Counted from the stretch's first letter, positions 47,471-59,325 are shown. The stretch is 64,000 nt of DNA from Perognathus longimembris pacificus (GCF_023159225.1 NC_063169.1:61033934-61097933), one strand, 5' to 3'. Notes: generated by a model not told the origin, from the sequence alone. Numbers and translations: made by a program.

Positions 47471-49909
47471 TTAACATAGAATTCATTTCTTTTCTTTCTT
47501 TCTTTCTTTTTTTTTATTTTTGCATTTGCAGTTCAGTCTTTTGGAAAAAGACTAAGCAGGGAGACTAAGTAAAGCTGAGAAGACTGGAGTTGATTTTTCT
47601 GCCCTTTTATTTTTTGGCTTGTGTTTCTAATAGAGAAATTGTAAGGACCACTGACAATTTCTCAACAGTGACTTTTTCTTGTTTTTTCTTCGCTCACCAA
47701 TGTGGGGGTGAGGGGATGTTCCCATTTATTCTGCATCATTTTGAAGTTTTCTGAGGCTGAGCTTTCCTTGGAAACTCCAAACAGTAAGAAGAAAAAGATG
47801 GAAGGGCTATTTTGCCTCTCCCCCACTGCCACAACCATTTCAGACACTGAAAAATCTGATTTTGCTTTAATTTGTACTCAGCAGTGTCAGCTCTGTCAGG
47901 GGAAAGGGCATCCCTGCTGACAGTAATCATCACAACTCCAGGAGACCAGCAGAGATAAATATACTATAAGCCATCTTCTGAGTAGGTCAAACTTGTCCTT
48001 ACACTTTGAGTCCCAGGTACTTTGCAGAGAAATTTTCTACTTCTGATGACTTTCTCACTGATGTCCAAACTATGCTTGTTTATGATGGTTTCATAGAAAA
48101 ATGTTACTATGTCACACACCAAAATGTGCTAGCTTAGGTTTGTTGAAGGACTCTGAGGGAAAAAAATGAACATATGTGATAATATTCAGCGATCCCCACA
48201 AAATGAAAACATAAATCCAGAAACACAGAACATCACCTGCAATTTGTCTAATATTTCATTTTTTTCATCTCCCATGAATGAACTGGATAGTTCCAGAATT
48301 AATTGGAAATCAAATATCTATCTGATATGTGTATCAAATGCAGAAGCATAGAAGCATAGTATCTCTGGGTTATTAATTTACTTATTTGCAATTAGGAAGA
48401 AATTCTTACATACTACAATAGGTAAAATAAGTTGCAAGTATGGGCTGTGGAATTAGATGATGTTGCTTTTCACTGCTGCTTTGAATATTGTGGTTGTTGC
48501 CTCCTTTGTTCCTTAAGTTTGGCTCTCTGTTGCCTTTACAAAATTTACTTAGGTAGCAGTTTTTTCATGTCCCATGATTGCAGAGATGCAAGTGGGGAAA
48601 TCACTCGACCTTGTTTAACTAGAATGAGCATTTGTACTCTTACAGCGGAACATGTTTCTGGTAATGAAGAGCTTCCCCTAAAAGAATGTTTCTATTGTAT
48701 TTTCTACTGTGTTGCCTTTATTGCATTTAGAGAGGAAATTCAAGTGATGGAACCTACCCACATAGTTTAATGTCGTTTATGCGATTTTTGTAAGGATCCC
48801 TCTTTATTCATTTTCAAGAGTAGGGTCCTTTCCCTTTTTCTGCTTATCCTACAGATAAAACCATTGCTATATCTCATAAGTTAACATGTGGGGCTACCTT
48901 AGGGAAAAACATTGAGATTGAAGGACATTGAAAGGAAAATTGCTCCATCTCCATGGTATGATCATGGATGAGTTTTATTTCATTTCCTGAAACATTTTAG
49001 ACTTCCTCACAACTTGGTTATTGAAAATTAAGCACCTTTATAATCAGAAGCATTTTTGAAAAAGGTTATCAGTGATGCTGAAGCTGCCAATAAGTGTTCC
49101 CGGAATTCCCACTGTGTACCTTGCACTAATTAACTCCACCGGTCAGACTCCTGCTTGTTAGGGCTAGAAGGTAACTTCCCACAGCTTTCAAACCTGCCCC
49201 TTCCACCAATCACAATCACCACTTACACAACTGGAGCTCCTGAAATGTCAGCTGAAAATTGGTGCCAAGAGCACTGTTGATGTGGTACCATGTTCCAATG
49301 ATGATCATGCTTCTGGTGGGATGGTCTGTAGAATGTCGTGAGCTAACTGTTTGGCCTTTTTTCCCCCTAAAAGTCTTAGAAATGAACTCAACTGTGTTAT
49401 TATAGCTAGATGCTTCATTTGCCCTCCAAAACTGATTATGAACAAATTATAAAGAAAGATTGTTATTTCCCCCCTTACTTACCAAACATTTTATTACTTT
49501 CTCTTGAGTGTGTGTTTAAACTTTTGGCTATCATCATCACACGATTTGATAAGCTTGCCACTGATAAACTTGCCACATGCTGATTTTAAACCAAGATTAT
49601 ATGATGATTTGTGGCATCTTATTGAGATTTCTATTTGAATTTAAAGAAGATAGCTTCCCAGAAAGGCCCAAGATGGCTTCCTCAGTACTCCTAGCAGGGT
49701 GTGTAGGTCAGAGCATTCCACTCTCCTGTTAGCTATCTCAGATCCACGGCCTGTCCTCCTTATTAGGGAACTTTCTCCCTCTTTCCTGCTTTAGAAAGCC
49801 AAGCTGGTGAAGACTGGAATTGTCTCTTCCTTGTAGTCCCAGCAAGCCCCAATCTCTCCTTCTGTGCGAATAACCTCTCCTGTTGTGATTGTATTAGAAA
49901 GGAAATGAT
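47471..49909. other. long repeat-poor block
   Basis: About 2.4 kb without recognised retroposons. A 112-codon frame at 48432-48770 is cysteine-rich and hydrophobic but matches no family that I know. Confidence 0.55.
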
Positions 49910-50445
49910 TTGGGTGTAACAAATCCTTTATATTTGGTTCAAAATGAACCCGGAAAAAATTATGTTAGGTGAAATAAGTCAAGCTCAAAGACACAAAGGA
50001 CACTTTTTCTCTCATACGAGGAAGTTAAATGTAAATAACAAATATATTTGAAAACATATATACAGGGCCATATACATATGTATGCAGACAAAGTGGTCCA
50101 TATTCAGGGGAAGAGTCTAATGGCGCAACTTCTTTGAACAACTAGCTTGCAGTTTCACAAAATGAATACCAGGAAATGGATCCATGTTTTGCTAGGGGTG
50201 CGGAATTAAAGAGGGGACAGAAGAATGGAGAGGGACAGAGTAGGTGAATACGGTCATAATATTCAATATATGTGTGTGAAAATGGAACCAGGTAAGCTGA
50301 GCAGATGGATGGGGTTGGGAGAGATGGGGAAACGGGAGTGGAGGGGTTACAGTGATTAAGATGTACCGTCCCCAGAAACTGACATGATGACTGAAACCCT
50401 TTGCACAACTACTAAAGATAATAAGTGAAATAAAGTAACTAAACA
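49910..50445 (+). mobile_element. rodent L1 3' UTR, sense
   Basis: ATGTTAGGTGAAATAAGTC, CACTTTTTCTCTCATACG (the L1 'aagtgaaataagccag' and 'tctcactcata' region), then a purine-rich part, GTGATTAAGATGTACCG and TTTGCACAACTACTAAAG. About 535 bp, 5'-truncated, no ORF2 left. Confidence 0.8.
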
Positions 50446-51564
50446 CAGTCAAATACAGGGAAGCCTTCCTTTTACATGACTCTTGCAGACAAGAAATCGC
50501 AAGCCAGAAAAGAGAAGATCCATTGCATCCTCAAGTAACTGTAGAAATCTTTACCCATGATGTTTGTTAGCGTTCACCCCAGGTATATTTCTATACATTC
50601 CACCCACTGTTCTTTTCCTGACCTTCTCCTGGGCATCAAACTGTCCCCAAATGACTGGCAGATTTCACTGTTAGGCTTCGTGTGTCGTCTGGAGTACTCT
50701 TTTCCCATTTTCTCAAGGTGCAGATGACATGATACTGCAACACATCTGGTTGTAAATCACCCTCCTCTCCTGGAGCTAGTCACTTATTGAGGCCTTTATG
50801 GAATTCTGCCTGGGCTGAAAGTACTTGTTTACGTATCTGCCCTTGCTAGTACATTGTTAGGGTTTTTAGAAAAGAGACTAAAGCCCGTGTCTTGAAATTC
50901 CTTTCTTGATTCCCGTCAGTTTATTGTTGGGAGTTTTGCACGTATTAGGCAGTAGGTAAGGTGTTATTGTTGTTGTTTAATTTGAATTCCCAACATGTAT
51001 TTATTTTTTATGGTGAGGTGTTGATTAGAGGAAGGAGGAAAGGCATTAAAAAGTAATTTGCAAGAATTGGTAATAATCACATCTAACAATTTGTACAGCG
51101 ATTTGCAGTTTTACAAAAAGGCGTTGGCATATAATAATAATAAGGAAGACTTAATGACGAAGACTTGCTGAAGCATCTTTATGATAGGAATCTGAAGCTG
51201 CTAGGAAAAAGCTGAGCAGAGCAGATTCCTTGGGCATTTTCCTGGTGCGTGCCAGGAGGCTGGGTGCTTCCTTTTCATTAGCATCTCACCAACCCCAATT
51301 GCTGTTACTGTATCATAAGAAAGGGCTACTTTCGAAGCCCTCCATGTTGCCTGCCACTCTGAGGTCGGTACAATTGGCTTTTCACCTGCCACCCACAATC
51401 CCATTTTCCACTCTTCTTCTTTCCTTCTCTCTTTCTCCTTTCCAGTCTCCTTTTCCACAATAGCACAGCAAAAGAAGAGCAAATGAAAGGTGCTACATGA
51501 ATGAGGAATCTGAAAAGGAAATGGAATTTTGAAGTCTGTTCTAACTTTTCCTTGTACAAAGTTC
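50446..51564. other. unique DNA, nothing firmly recognised
   Basis: 51080-51150 (ATTTGTACAGCGATTTGCAG) faintly recalls a MIR3-type sequence. A 121-codon minus frame at 51201-51566 has no domain. Confidence 0.5.
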
Positions 51565-51609
51565 AACCTTGGTTAAACCTCGGTTTAACCTTGGTTTCCA
51601 ACCTTGGTT
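51565..51609. repeat. four-copy decamer array AACCTTGGTT
   Basis: AACCTTGGTT at 51565, 51587 and 51600 and AACCTCGGTT at 51576. Starts are spaced 11, 11 and 13 bases. Each decamer is an AACC/GGTT inverted repeat around two bases. Confidence 0.95.
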
Positions 51610-51884
51610 GGAAAAATCTTGATAAGCTTGAAATCTTAGTGAAGATTTTGATTAAAATTAAGATTTAAAGATAAATGCAAAATGATAAAGATGTGTGCTT
51701 GACTTAAAATTTTTTTCTTTGGTAGGCTGGCTTAAAATATTGAACATACTTCATTCTAAAAAATATGTCTAATTACAAATAGAAAGCAAGGATTTCTACC
51801 CCAAACAAACAAAAATCTCAACACTATAGAGTATATGAAGTAAAACCTGAATTTCTGCTTACATCCTTCTGCATGTTCCCATTC

Positions 51885-52013
51885 CCTCCCTCCCTCCCTC
51901 CCTCCTCCCTCCCTCCCTTCCTCCCTCCCTCCTTCCCTCCCTCCCTCCTTCCCTCTCTGCCTCCCTCTCTGTCTCTCTGTCTCTCTGTCTCTCCATCTCT
52001 CTCTCTGTCTCTT

Positions 52014-52052
<39 letters not shown>
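51885..52052. repeat. pyrimidine tract, SINE tail
   Basis: CCCT units grading into CTGTCT and (CT)n. It lies between the left copy of a target-site duplication and the body of the antisense SINE, so it is the SINE's expanded tail. Confidence 0.95.
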
Positions 52053-52270
52053 TCTTTTGCCTGTCCTGAGGCTTGAACTAATGGCCTACATGATGTCCTG
52101 GGAGCTTTCTTTCTCGAGGCTAGTGAGCCACAGCGACATCCCTGGCTTTTTGATGTTAATTGGATATAAGAGTCTCACAGACTTTCCTCTCCAGACTAGC
52201 TTTGAACCCTGATCTTCATATCTCCAACTTTCTAGGAGCTAGGATTCTCTGTGTGACTCACTGATGCCCA
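52053..52270 (-). mobile_element. B1-like/Geo dimeric SINE, antisense
   Basis: CCTGAGGCTTGAACTAATGG, GGCTAGTGAGCCACAGC, GGATATAAGAGTCTCACAG, TGTGACTCACTGATGCCC. Perfect 10-bp flanking repeat GTTCCCATTC at 51875-51884 and 52271-52280, enclosing the SINE plus its tail tract. Confidence 0.92.
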
Positions 52271-52567
52271 GTTCCCATTCTCTCATAAAGACGGGAATTT
52301 TGTTAAGTATTTTAAGTATATTTTTGTACAGGTTTTTGCTGTGTTTGTACGAGTATGCAACACATTACAATATTGTCTTGCAATTTTCTGATTCTCATTT
52401 TGAGTCTGACTTTAGAGGGTTTTCCCTTTGGATACATATGAGTCTAATGTATTGTTCCAATAACTACAAAGTTTTTACCTCTTTCACATAATGATTGACA
52501 GGTGATGTCCTAAGTTTTGTTGTTTATTCTGTATTATTGCACACATACATTTTTGTCCCTCTCTCTC

Positions 52568-52616
52568 CATATATACATATATATGTGTGTGTATATATAA
52601 ATATATATGTATATCT
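52568..52616. repeat. AT-rich dinucleotide run
   Basis: ATATAC, ATATGTGTGT and ATATAT units. Confidence 0.88.
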
Positions 52617-53290
52617 CTAGGATAGAGTTCCAGGCAGAGAATTCGGAGATCAAGATTTAAGCATACTTCACCTGTAGCATTCGTACCGTAATAGCCTCAG
52701 AATTTCTGAAATGAGCTTCTGATGCCAGCAGTATAAAAGAACATGGTTTTCTGATGGGATTTCTGGCATTGGGTGGTATTAAATTATTTTTAACAAAATC
52801 TGGCAAAAAATGGTAGCTTTTTGTTTAAATGTCTCCCCTCCCCCCTGTGGTCATAGAAATGTAGCATCATTTTATGTCTGTCCTCTTTTCCAATCTGAAT
52901 TGCGAATCTTTCCTCCCATTTCCATTTGTCTTGTTTACTTCAGGTCTGATGCTACATTTTGGAAATTACTGGAAATGTATAATACATCTTATACCTAGTG
53001 GAGCGAGTCCCTTCTCATTTTTCTTTTTCAGAATTTTCTTAGCTAATATTGCAGTTACTCCTCCAGATGGATTTTAGATTCAACCTGACAAATTCTCTCG
53101 GGGATTTTGCAGCAGTCTGCATTAAATCTATAAATTAAATTTAGGAGAGTTTACGTGTTTATAATATTGAATTTTTGCACCAGGAGCACAGTTAACTTCT
53201 CCACTTACAGATTTCCATGTGTAGCTTTCTATATATTTCAGTGCATGTACATTTGTTATTTGTCTTATTGCTCCTATTTTGTACTTTATC
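52617..53290 (-). mobile_element. ancient L1 (L1M-type) ORF2 remnant, antisense
   Basis: Antisense L1 landmarks: GGATAGAGTTCCAGGCAGAG, ATGCCAGCAGTATAAAAG, TTCTGGCATTGGGTGGTATT, then TAGATTCAACCTGACAAATT, GCATTAAATCTATAAATT and GTTTATAATATTGAATTTTT. Order and orientation agree with ORF2 read backwards. No open reading frame survives. Confidence 0.85.
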
Positions 53291-53525
53291 ACCATGGTGA
53301 ACAGAAAAGCTTCCCTTTATGCTGGAGAAAAGAAAGGGAGAATCCAGTCAAGTCTTCAGTCTGTAGCCTACAAATTAAAAAGAGTGACCAAGGAGTGGGT
53401 AAGGGAGAGACGGGAGAGATTGTTGAAAGGGTTGACATTGATCAAGATGGATTGTACTCATAAACTCCTCTGTTAAATGGCAACTCCTTTGTACAACTAC
53501 TTAAGGATAATAAAACAAGACAAAA
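53291..53525 (+). mobile_element. rodent L1 3' end, sense
   Basis: Purine-rich GTAAGGGAGAGACGGGAG, TTGATCAAGATGGATTGTAC, TGGCAACTCCTTTGTACAAC and a tail of AATAAAACAAGACAAAAG type. It abuts the antisense L1 remnant head-on. Confidence 0.8.
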
Positions 53526-53711
53526 GAAACCATGCATGGATAACTACTGATATTTTTTCTTGTTCTAAATACTTTGTGAAAGTACACTCTCATTAGTTTT
53601 AACTTTCATAGAGGAAGAGGTTCTTTTTTTACTTGGAAAATAATTCATGTTGCAGTGAACTTTGCAAGGTCTATATTTATGAAATAAAAAGATACAGGCT
53701 CCTCCATCACT

Positions 53712-53944
53712 TGTTTTGTGTGCCAATATGGGGGCTTGAACTCAGGGCCTTGGTACCGTGCCCCTTAGCTTTTCACTCAAGGCTGGGACTCTACCAGTTG
53801 AGCTTCAGCCCCACCTCTGGCATTTTGGTGGTTAAGGTGAGAAGACTCTCCTGGGCTTTTCTCCGTGGGTGGGCTTTGACTATTGTCCTCAGAGCTCAGA
53901 TTCCACAGTAGCTGGCAGGATAGACACAAGTCACTGGTGCCTAG
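53712..53944 (-). mobile_element. B1-like/Geo dimeric SINE, antisense
   Basis: GGGGGCTTGAACTCAGGGCC, GACTCTACCAGTTGAGC, AGGTGAGAAGACTCTCCTG, CAAGTCACTGGTGCCTAG. Complete order. Confidence 0.88.
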
Positions 53945-54354
53945 TCGCTCCGTTACTTTGAACAATTCAACAGCCTGAGTACTATTTTCACTTATCAGTT
54001 TTATTAATATGCATATATGAATATAGCCTGTTCCTTTGAGAAACTATGTACTTTTGTATGTAAATCATGATTTATTTTTATCTATGGCATGCATATGTAT
54101 GTAGGTAAATATGCCTATTACAATTTCTGTACTAAAAAGTGAATAATGAATAACTCAATCGCCTGGTCAACGCCCGTTCCATTCATTGTCCCCACAGGCC
54201 AACCATTTAAGAAACTTTTGATTACTTTTTCCTGTAGCCTTGATTTTTGTATTTCTAAATATTCTGATTATACTGTTCTTTTTAAAATTAGGTTTTTTTT
54301 AAATTGGATACATAATATCCTTCTTTCTTCCCCCCCCCCCCCCACCCTTCATTC
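53945..54354. other. unique AT-rich DNA ending in a C15 run
   Basis: C run at about 54330-54344 in the tail position of the following antisense SINE. Confidence 0.5.
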
Positions 54355-54562
54355 TCATACTGGAGTTTGAATTCAGAGCCTTGTATTTGCCAGGCTTGGC
54401 ACTCTGCCATTTGAGCCATGCTTCCTGCCTTGCTACTGGCTGGTTATCTTTGAATTGGAGTTCCCTAGATTTTTGTGCCTAAGGCTGGCCTCACACCTTG
54501 GTCCTCCAGGTCTCAGCCTCTTGTGTAACTAGGATTCCAGGCATGAATTACCTGCACTCGGC
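54355..54562 (-). mobile_element. B1-like/tRNA-like SINE, antisense
   Basis: CTGGAGTTTGAATTCAGAGC, GCACTCTGCCATTTGAGCC, AGGCTGGCCTCACACC, CTAGGATTCCAGGCATG. Both arms present. Confidence 0.78.
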
Positions 54563-54948
54563 TCTGTTGTTCGATTTATCAACATTTATTGATGGTCTAG
54601 ATGAACATTTGCTGTTTTTAACCCCACGGTTGTTCTCCTTCATTTCCTCCCACATAACAGATATCACAATTTTTCTTGAACTGATAACCACCATTTACAC
54701 ACCATTTAACACAGTTCACTAATGAACTAATAGCATACTGTGATTTGATTTTTCTCTTGGATTTTCTAACTAAGTGCTAGCCTTGCTTCTTTGCTTCCTG
54801 AAATTACACCACTGTTACTGACTAGGTCTAGAACGTTGTTAAACAGGAGTAACAATACTAATTATTCTTCTGTTATTCCTGAAATTCACATAAAAGACTT
54901 GAATACTAATTAATTAGAAATCTACCCTTAATTTTTCAATCCAGATAA
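54563..54948. other. unique DNA, nothing recognised
   Basis: Short AT-rich interval between SINEs. Confidence 0.45.
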
Positions 54949-55149
54949 TTTTTTTTTGCCAGTCCTGGGACTTGAACTCAGGGCCTGAGCACTATCCCTG
55001 GCTTCTTTTTGCTCAAGGCTAGCACTCTGCCACTTGAGCCACAGCGCCACTTCTGGCCGTTTTCTGTCTAAGTGGTGCTTGGGAATTGAACCCAGGGCTT
55101 CATGTATACAAGACAAGCACTCTTGCCTCTAGGCCATATTCCCAGCCCC
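54949..55149 (-). mobile_element. IDL-Geo-type dimeric SINE, antisense
   Basis: Full-length: TTTTTTTGCCAGTCCTGGG tail/right end, GCCACTTGAGCCACAGCGCC, GGGAATTGAACCCAGGGC, GGCCATATTCCCAGCCCC. Flanked by AGATAA followed by a T-run on both sides, consistent with a target-site duplication. Little diverged, so relatively young. Confidence 0.93.
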
Positions 55150-57225
55150 AGATAAATTTTAATAATATAAAATAGTTGTGTAATATGCTATTAACCTATT
55201 TATATGAAAAGAAATGACACGTTAATGGAAACCTGTACTTTTGATTGTCTCATTTTTTTCTAGCTTAACATGAGCAGGATTCCATATCATAACTGTTGTT
55301 AAATGCTTATTTTTAACAACTCAGATGTCTCAGGTTTATGGCGAAAAAACAATGAAAAGAAAAAATGAAAATTGATGATGGGGTCGCAGCAATTCTTGGC
55401 TGAGTCCAGGGCTTTGTCTGGATGGAGGAATGATGGAGAAAAAGGTGGGGAGTGCTTGGTCTATGCAGGGTTAGGGTTGCGGTTCTTTTGAGGGAGGTCA
55501 ATTTGTTAGAAAAAAAAAAAGACCATGATTAGAGATCTTCCAGAACATGAATAGTCAGTAAAATGATTATACTCTACAGGGCCTTTCTAAGTGTTCTATT
55601 TATGAGGAGGAATATTAGTTGGTATTTAATCACAATTGTTAATGCATCCAGTAATGATGCCATGTTGTGTTTTAAATATGCGCTGTAAACTACTCTTCTT
55701 ATATCCTTTTCTTTCCTATTTCTGTTGGGTAAAGAGAAAAAGGAAGACCATGACGTGTGAGAGAAAAAAAATTGTCAGTTTCTGAGTGCTACATATCCCT
55801 GAAGAAACCTGCAGAGTTTAGGAGGAGCAGCGAGATAATCTGAGCTTTCCTTCAGCAACAGACATGGAGCAGATGAGAGAATCGGGCCCTGTGACAGCCA
55901 GCCTGCCCTCATAACACAAATGCCTTTCAGAAGCCCCTTGAAGAGCTTTCTTCCTTGGTGCTCATCAATTCTCTCTCCTGCTTAAAATCCACCAGCTTCT
56001 ACTACTTTCCTTTTCCTATCTTAGTGCCAACCGGAAGCCGAGGTTAATAATGTCAGATGTTGTATCCAAGTTAGTATTTTCTTATTAAAAATTTGGCACG
56101 TAATCTCTATTCTAGGTAGTTTCCAAAACCCTCCATGTCTTTGGAGTGGCAAAGAAATGGTTAGGCATTCTCTTTCCTCGGATCTTTTCTATTGTGTTCT
56201 GCTACAGAGTCTTGGATGAAATCTCTTGCTGTTTCAACTACCAGGAGTAGGCTCTACTTTCTTGTCCAATTCCCAAAAGATAGGGTGTCATTCTCTCATC
56301 ATTCCATGTCCTGCGTGGAAGCTAGTTTGTACTCTGAACCAGTTACCTCTTCTACTAAAGGATTAAATGTAGAATTTTAGCCAAAAAAAGAAAAAGAAAA
56401 GAATAATCCACAAGTGAGGAAAGTGAGGAGAAACAGCTGAACAAAGGAACTGCCAACTCTCTTCCCACTGTCTCCCCATTCTTTTTGGGTTTCAAGCTAG
56501 GTTTGTTGTTCATCAGAGGCCTATTTCAGGCAATAAGGTATTATCATCCTTTGAAGCCAAGAAAAACATATGTGAAACCACTAACTCTTGCCCGTGGCAG
56601 ACATCAATAATTGATCACAGCAGTCTTGCCTGCTGATAGCCGATTTGGCCTACATTCTTCTCAGTAGAGGGATAAGGCCAGCGACTATTCATTGATTAAG
56701 TTGGCATGTAAGAACCACATAAATATTGGTCCACAGCCTTGACAATAAAAACTCTAAGGAGCAGAAACCATAATGTTTAAAAAAAAAAACAATTATGATT
56801 AGTGTAATGGGGATCATTCATCAAACACTCATTTTCTTTTTGGTTTTACTGATAATTTATCATTCTAACAAGAATTCTAGACTCTTTAATGGTGAGTAAA
56901 GAATAGTTCCAGCCTATGCTCATGGAATTCCATTAGAATTGTAACCACATTTCGAAATGCGAAGCGGTTTCTTGTGCTTTGTTCACCAAAGGAGCACTAA
57001 ATACATGCACACCCTATACAATGTGATGATCGCTACAAAAAACATAATTAAAATAGATGTTCTGAGGTGGTTTTGCTCTTCAGTGGTGTCATCTCCTTAA
57101 GGGTGAGTGCTCCTTTGTTCTTTTTGAGTCAGGTTACCTTATTCCTTGAGGTTTTTGTATATAGAAATCATTGTTCAATGCTTGGTAGGTTATGAGTTAT
57201 TCATTTGTTTCTCTTATTATTAGCA
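55150..57225. other. long repeat-poor block
   Basis: About 2 kb without recognised retroposons. Only short A-runs (55510, 56779). No frame above 62 codons. Confidence 0.55.
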
Positions 57226-57432
57226 ATATTGGGCATTGACCTCGTGTCCTCCTGTTTGATAAGAAGAGTGCTGTACCACTTAAGCCAGGCCCCCATCCTT
57301 TTGTTCTTAGTGTAGTTTTTCTTTTTTTTTTTCCAAGTAGGGTCACATGCTTTCGGTCAGGCTGAGCTCAAAGCATTATCTCCTATCTGTACCTTTCAAG
57401 TAGCTGAGTTTGGTGTGCCACCTCATCTGGGT
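57226..57432 (-). mobile_element. B1-like/tRNA-like SINE, antisense, diverged
   Basis: GGGCATTGACCTCGTGTCC, GTACCACTTAAGCCAGGCC, CAAGTAGGGTCACATGC, TCAAGTAGCTGAGTTTGG. Correct order, many substitutions. Confidence 0.6.
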
Positions 57433-57949
57433 TATGATTTATTTTGAATGAGACTTATACGTGAAATACGGCCTCAGCATCTTAAATTTTCTCCATTTGG
57501 TATAGCATTTGTTGGTCTAAAAATGTAACTTAAATTTAGATTTTAGATTACCTACTGTGTATTTTTTTAGGTTCCTTTTTGCACAAAAAAGAAATTTTAT
57601 ACCTCCATGGAATCTATTTCAGTGGAACTGGCAGTGATTGCCCTTTAATACAGAGCTGTTGTGAATTGCTGTAGTTCAAGGATAATGAATTGCATGAAGT
57701 TTCTGGTCATTTCTACTAATAAAATGCCATGTAAGAGAAGTAAACTTGCTTGGTATTTTATTGGATGCTTGTAAATACATTGGAGAATGCTAAGAATTTA
57801 GCTTTAACGTTCAATATATCAACACCAAGAAGTTACTTTTTATTTATTTTATAATCTTTGAAAGTATGGGATGGGTTGCTTTTATGATAATTGCATTTGG
57901 TCATCTTTCACTCAGTTGCCTACTGGTAACATTACCCTAGAGAGAGAAA
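57433..57949. other. unique AT-rich DNA
   Basis: No feature recognised. Confidence 0.45.
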
Positions 57950-58300
57950 TACCTGAAAAATATAGCATGTACTCAGAAAAGGCATAAGCAGAGCACACTA
58001 TAGGTCTTAAGTTCAAGTTAAACACTGTATTTAAACTTCAGCTAGATGCTGGGAACCATTCTGGAAGCTGGAGGCAAATATATGCTTAAAAGAAACATCT
58101 CTGCAGTAGAGACCAAGTCTGTGAACACTGTATATGTGCTTGATACATTGTATATTGCATATGTGTCTACCTGACCTAGACAAGGGATGGAAAAACAGGT
58201 TGTAAGATATCACAAGAAATGTACACACTGCCCTACTATGTAACTGCACCCTCTTTGCACAACACCTTGTAAAAAAATTTATGTTCAATTAAAAAAAAAA
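57950..58300 (+). mobile_element. possible diverged L1 3' end, sense
   Basis: TGATACATTGTATATTGCAT and CCCTCTTTGCACAACACC near the end, then an A10 run, resemble the L1 3' termini elsewhere in the window, but the upstream part is not recognised. Confidence 0.35.
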
Positions 58301-59066
58301 GAGAGGGTAAGCTGAGTAACAGAAGTTGCTGCTTTGCAGTTGTAAAAATAAAAACAAAATCTTGCCTTGAGAAAAAAAAAAGAAAGAAACGTCTCTGTCT
58401 TCATACAATTCACAGTGCAATTTATGGCAACCCCTTCCACCCCAGATATTAGCAATGAACATGGATATCGCCGCTGTTCTACTGAAGGGTCTCTTCTGAG
58501 CTTCTTCAAGTGTCTGAAAGTCATCTCATCAGTAGAGTTGTTTTAATACTAGTTTTATTCCAACTCTCAGCCCTCACTATTCCCCTATCTTGGTCAATAG
58601 TACTTTCATTCATAGATTACCATACAGTATATTCTTCTTCTTAGTCCCTGCCTCTTGGAAGGTTCATGTCACAAGAGTAGGGATTTTCATCCGTTCTGCT
58701 TCATAAGGATTCTATATATCCCCAAACATTTATGACATGAAGTGCACAGCCATCAATTCATAGGTAGGGCCAAATCATGCTAAGAGAAAGATTTGAGAAG
58801 AAAAAAAATGAGCTAGAACTTGAAGAAGGGATAGAAATTTCAGGAAGCAATGTGACCTTCCAGTAGAGAGAGCAAAGGCATGAATCTAGAGGAAAGAGCG
58901 GCCTTGGGAGGCTGAAGGACCAGGTATAGAGGGGTGTGAGGACACAGGACTGGTGATCTAGATGAGATCAAAGTGAGAAATGAAGAACATAGTAAGGTAA
59001 GGTAAAAATGAGAACTGGCATATGATCAGAATTACTTTGCTAAATCAAAAGGAAAAAAATTCCTTT
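58301..59066. other. unique DNA, nothing recognised
   Basis: Only A-runs at 58372-58381 and 58801-58808 stand out. Confidence 0.5.
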
Positions 59067-59081
59067 AAAAGCAGGGGCTCA

Positions 59082-59310
59082 GGGCTGGGGATATGGCCTA
59101 GTGGCAAGAGTACTTGACTTGTTTACATGAAGCCCTGGGTTTGATTCCTCAGCACCACATATATAGAAAACAGCCAGAAGGGGCGCTGTGGCTCAAGTGG
59201 TAGAGTGCTAGCCTTGAGCAAAGAGAAGCCAGGGACAGTGCTCAGGCCCTGAGTCCAAGCCCCAGGACTGGCAAAAAAAAAAAAAAAAGAAAGAAAGAAA
59301 GAAAGAAAAG
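59082..59310 (+). mobile_element. IDL-Geo-type dimeric SINE, sense, (GAAA)n tail
   Basis: Full-length: GGGCTGGGGATATGGCCTAG, GGGTTTGATTCCTCAGCACC (ID-like left), then GGCGCTGTGGCTCAAGTGG and GAGTCCAAGCCCCAGG (right). A16 followed by GAAA repeats forms the tail. A perfect 15-bp duplication AAAAGCAGGGGCTCA flanks it at 59067-59081 and 59311-59325. Confidence 0.96.
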
Positions 59311-59325
59311 AAAAGCAGGGGCTCA

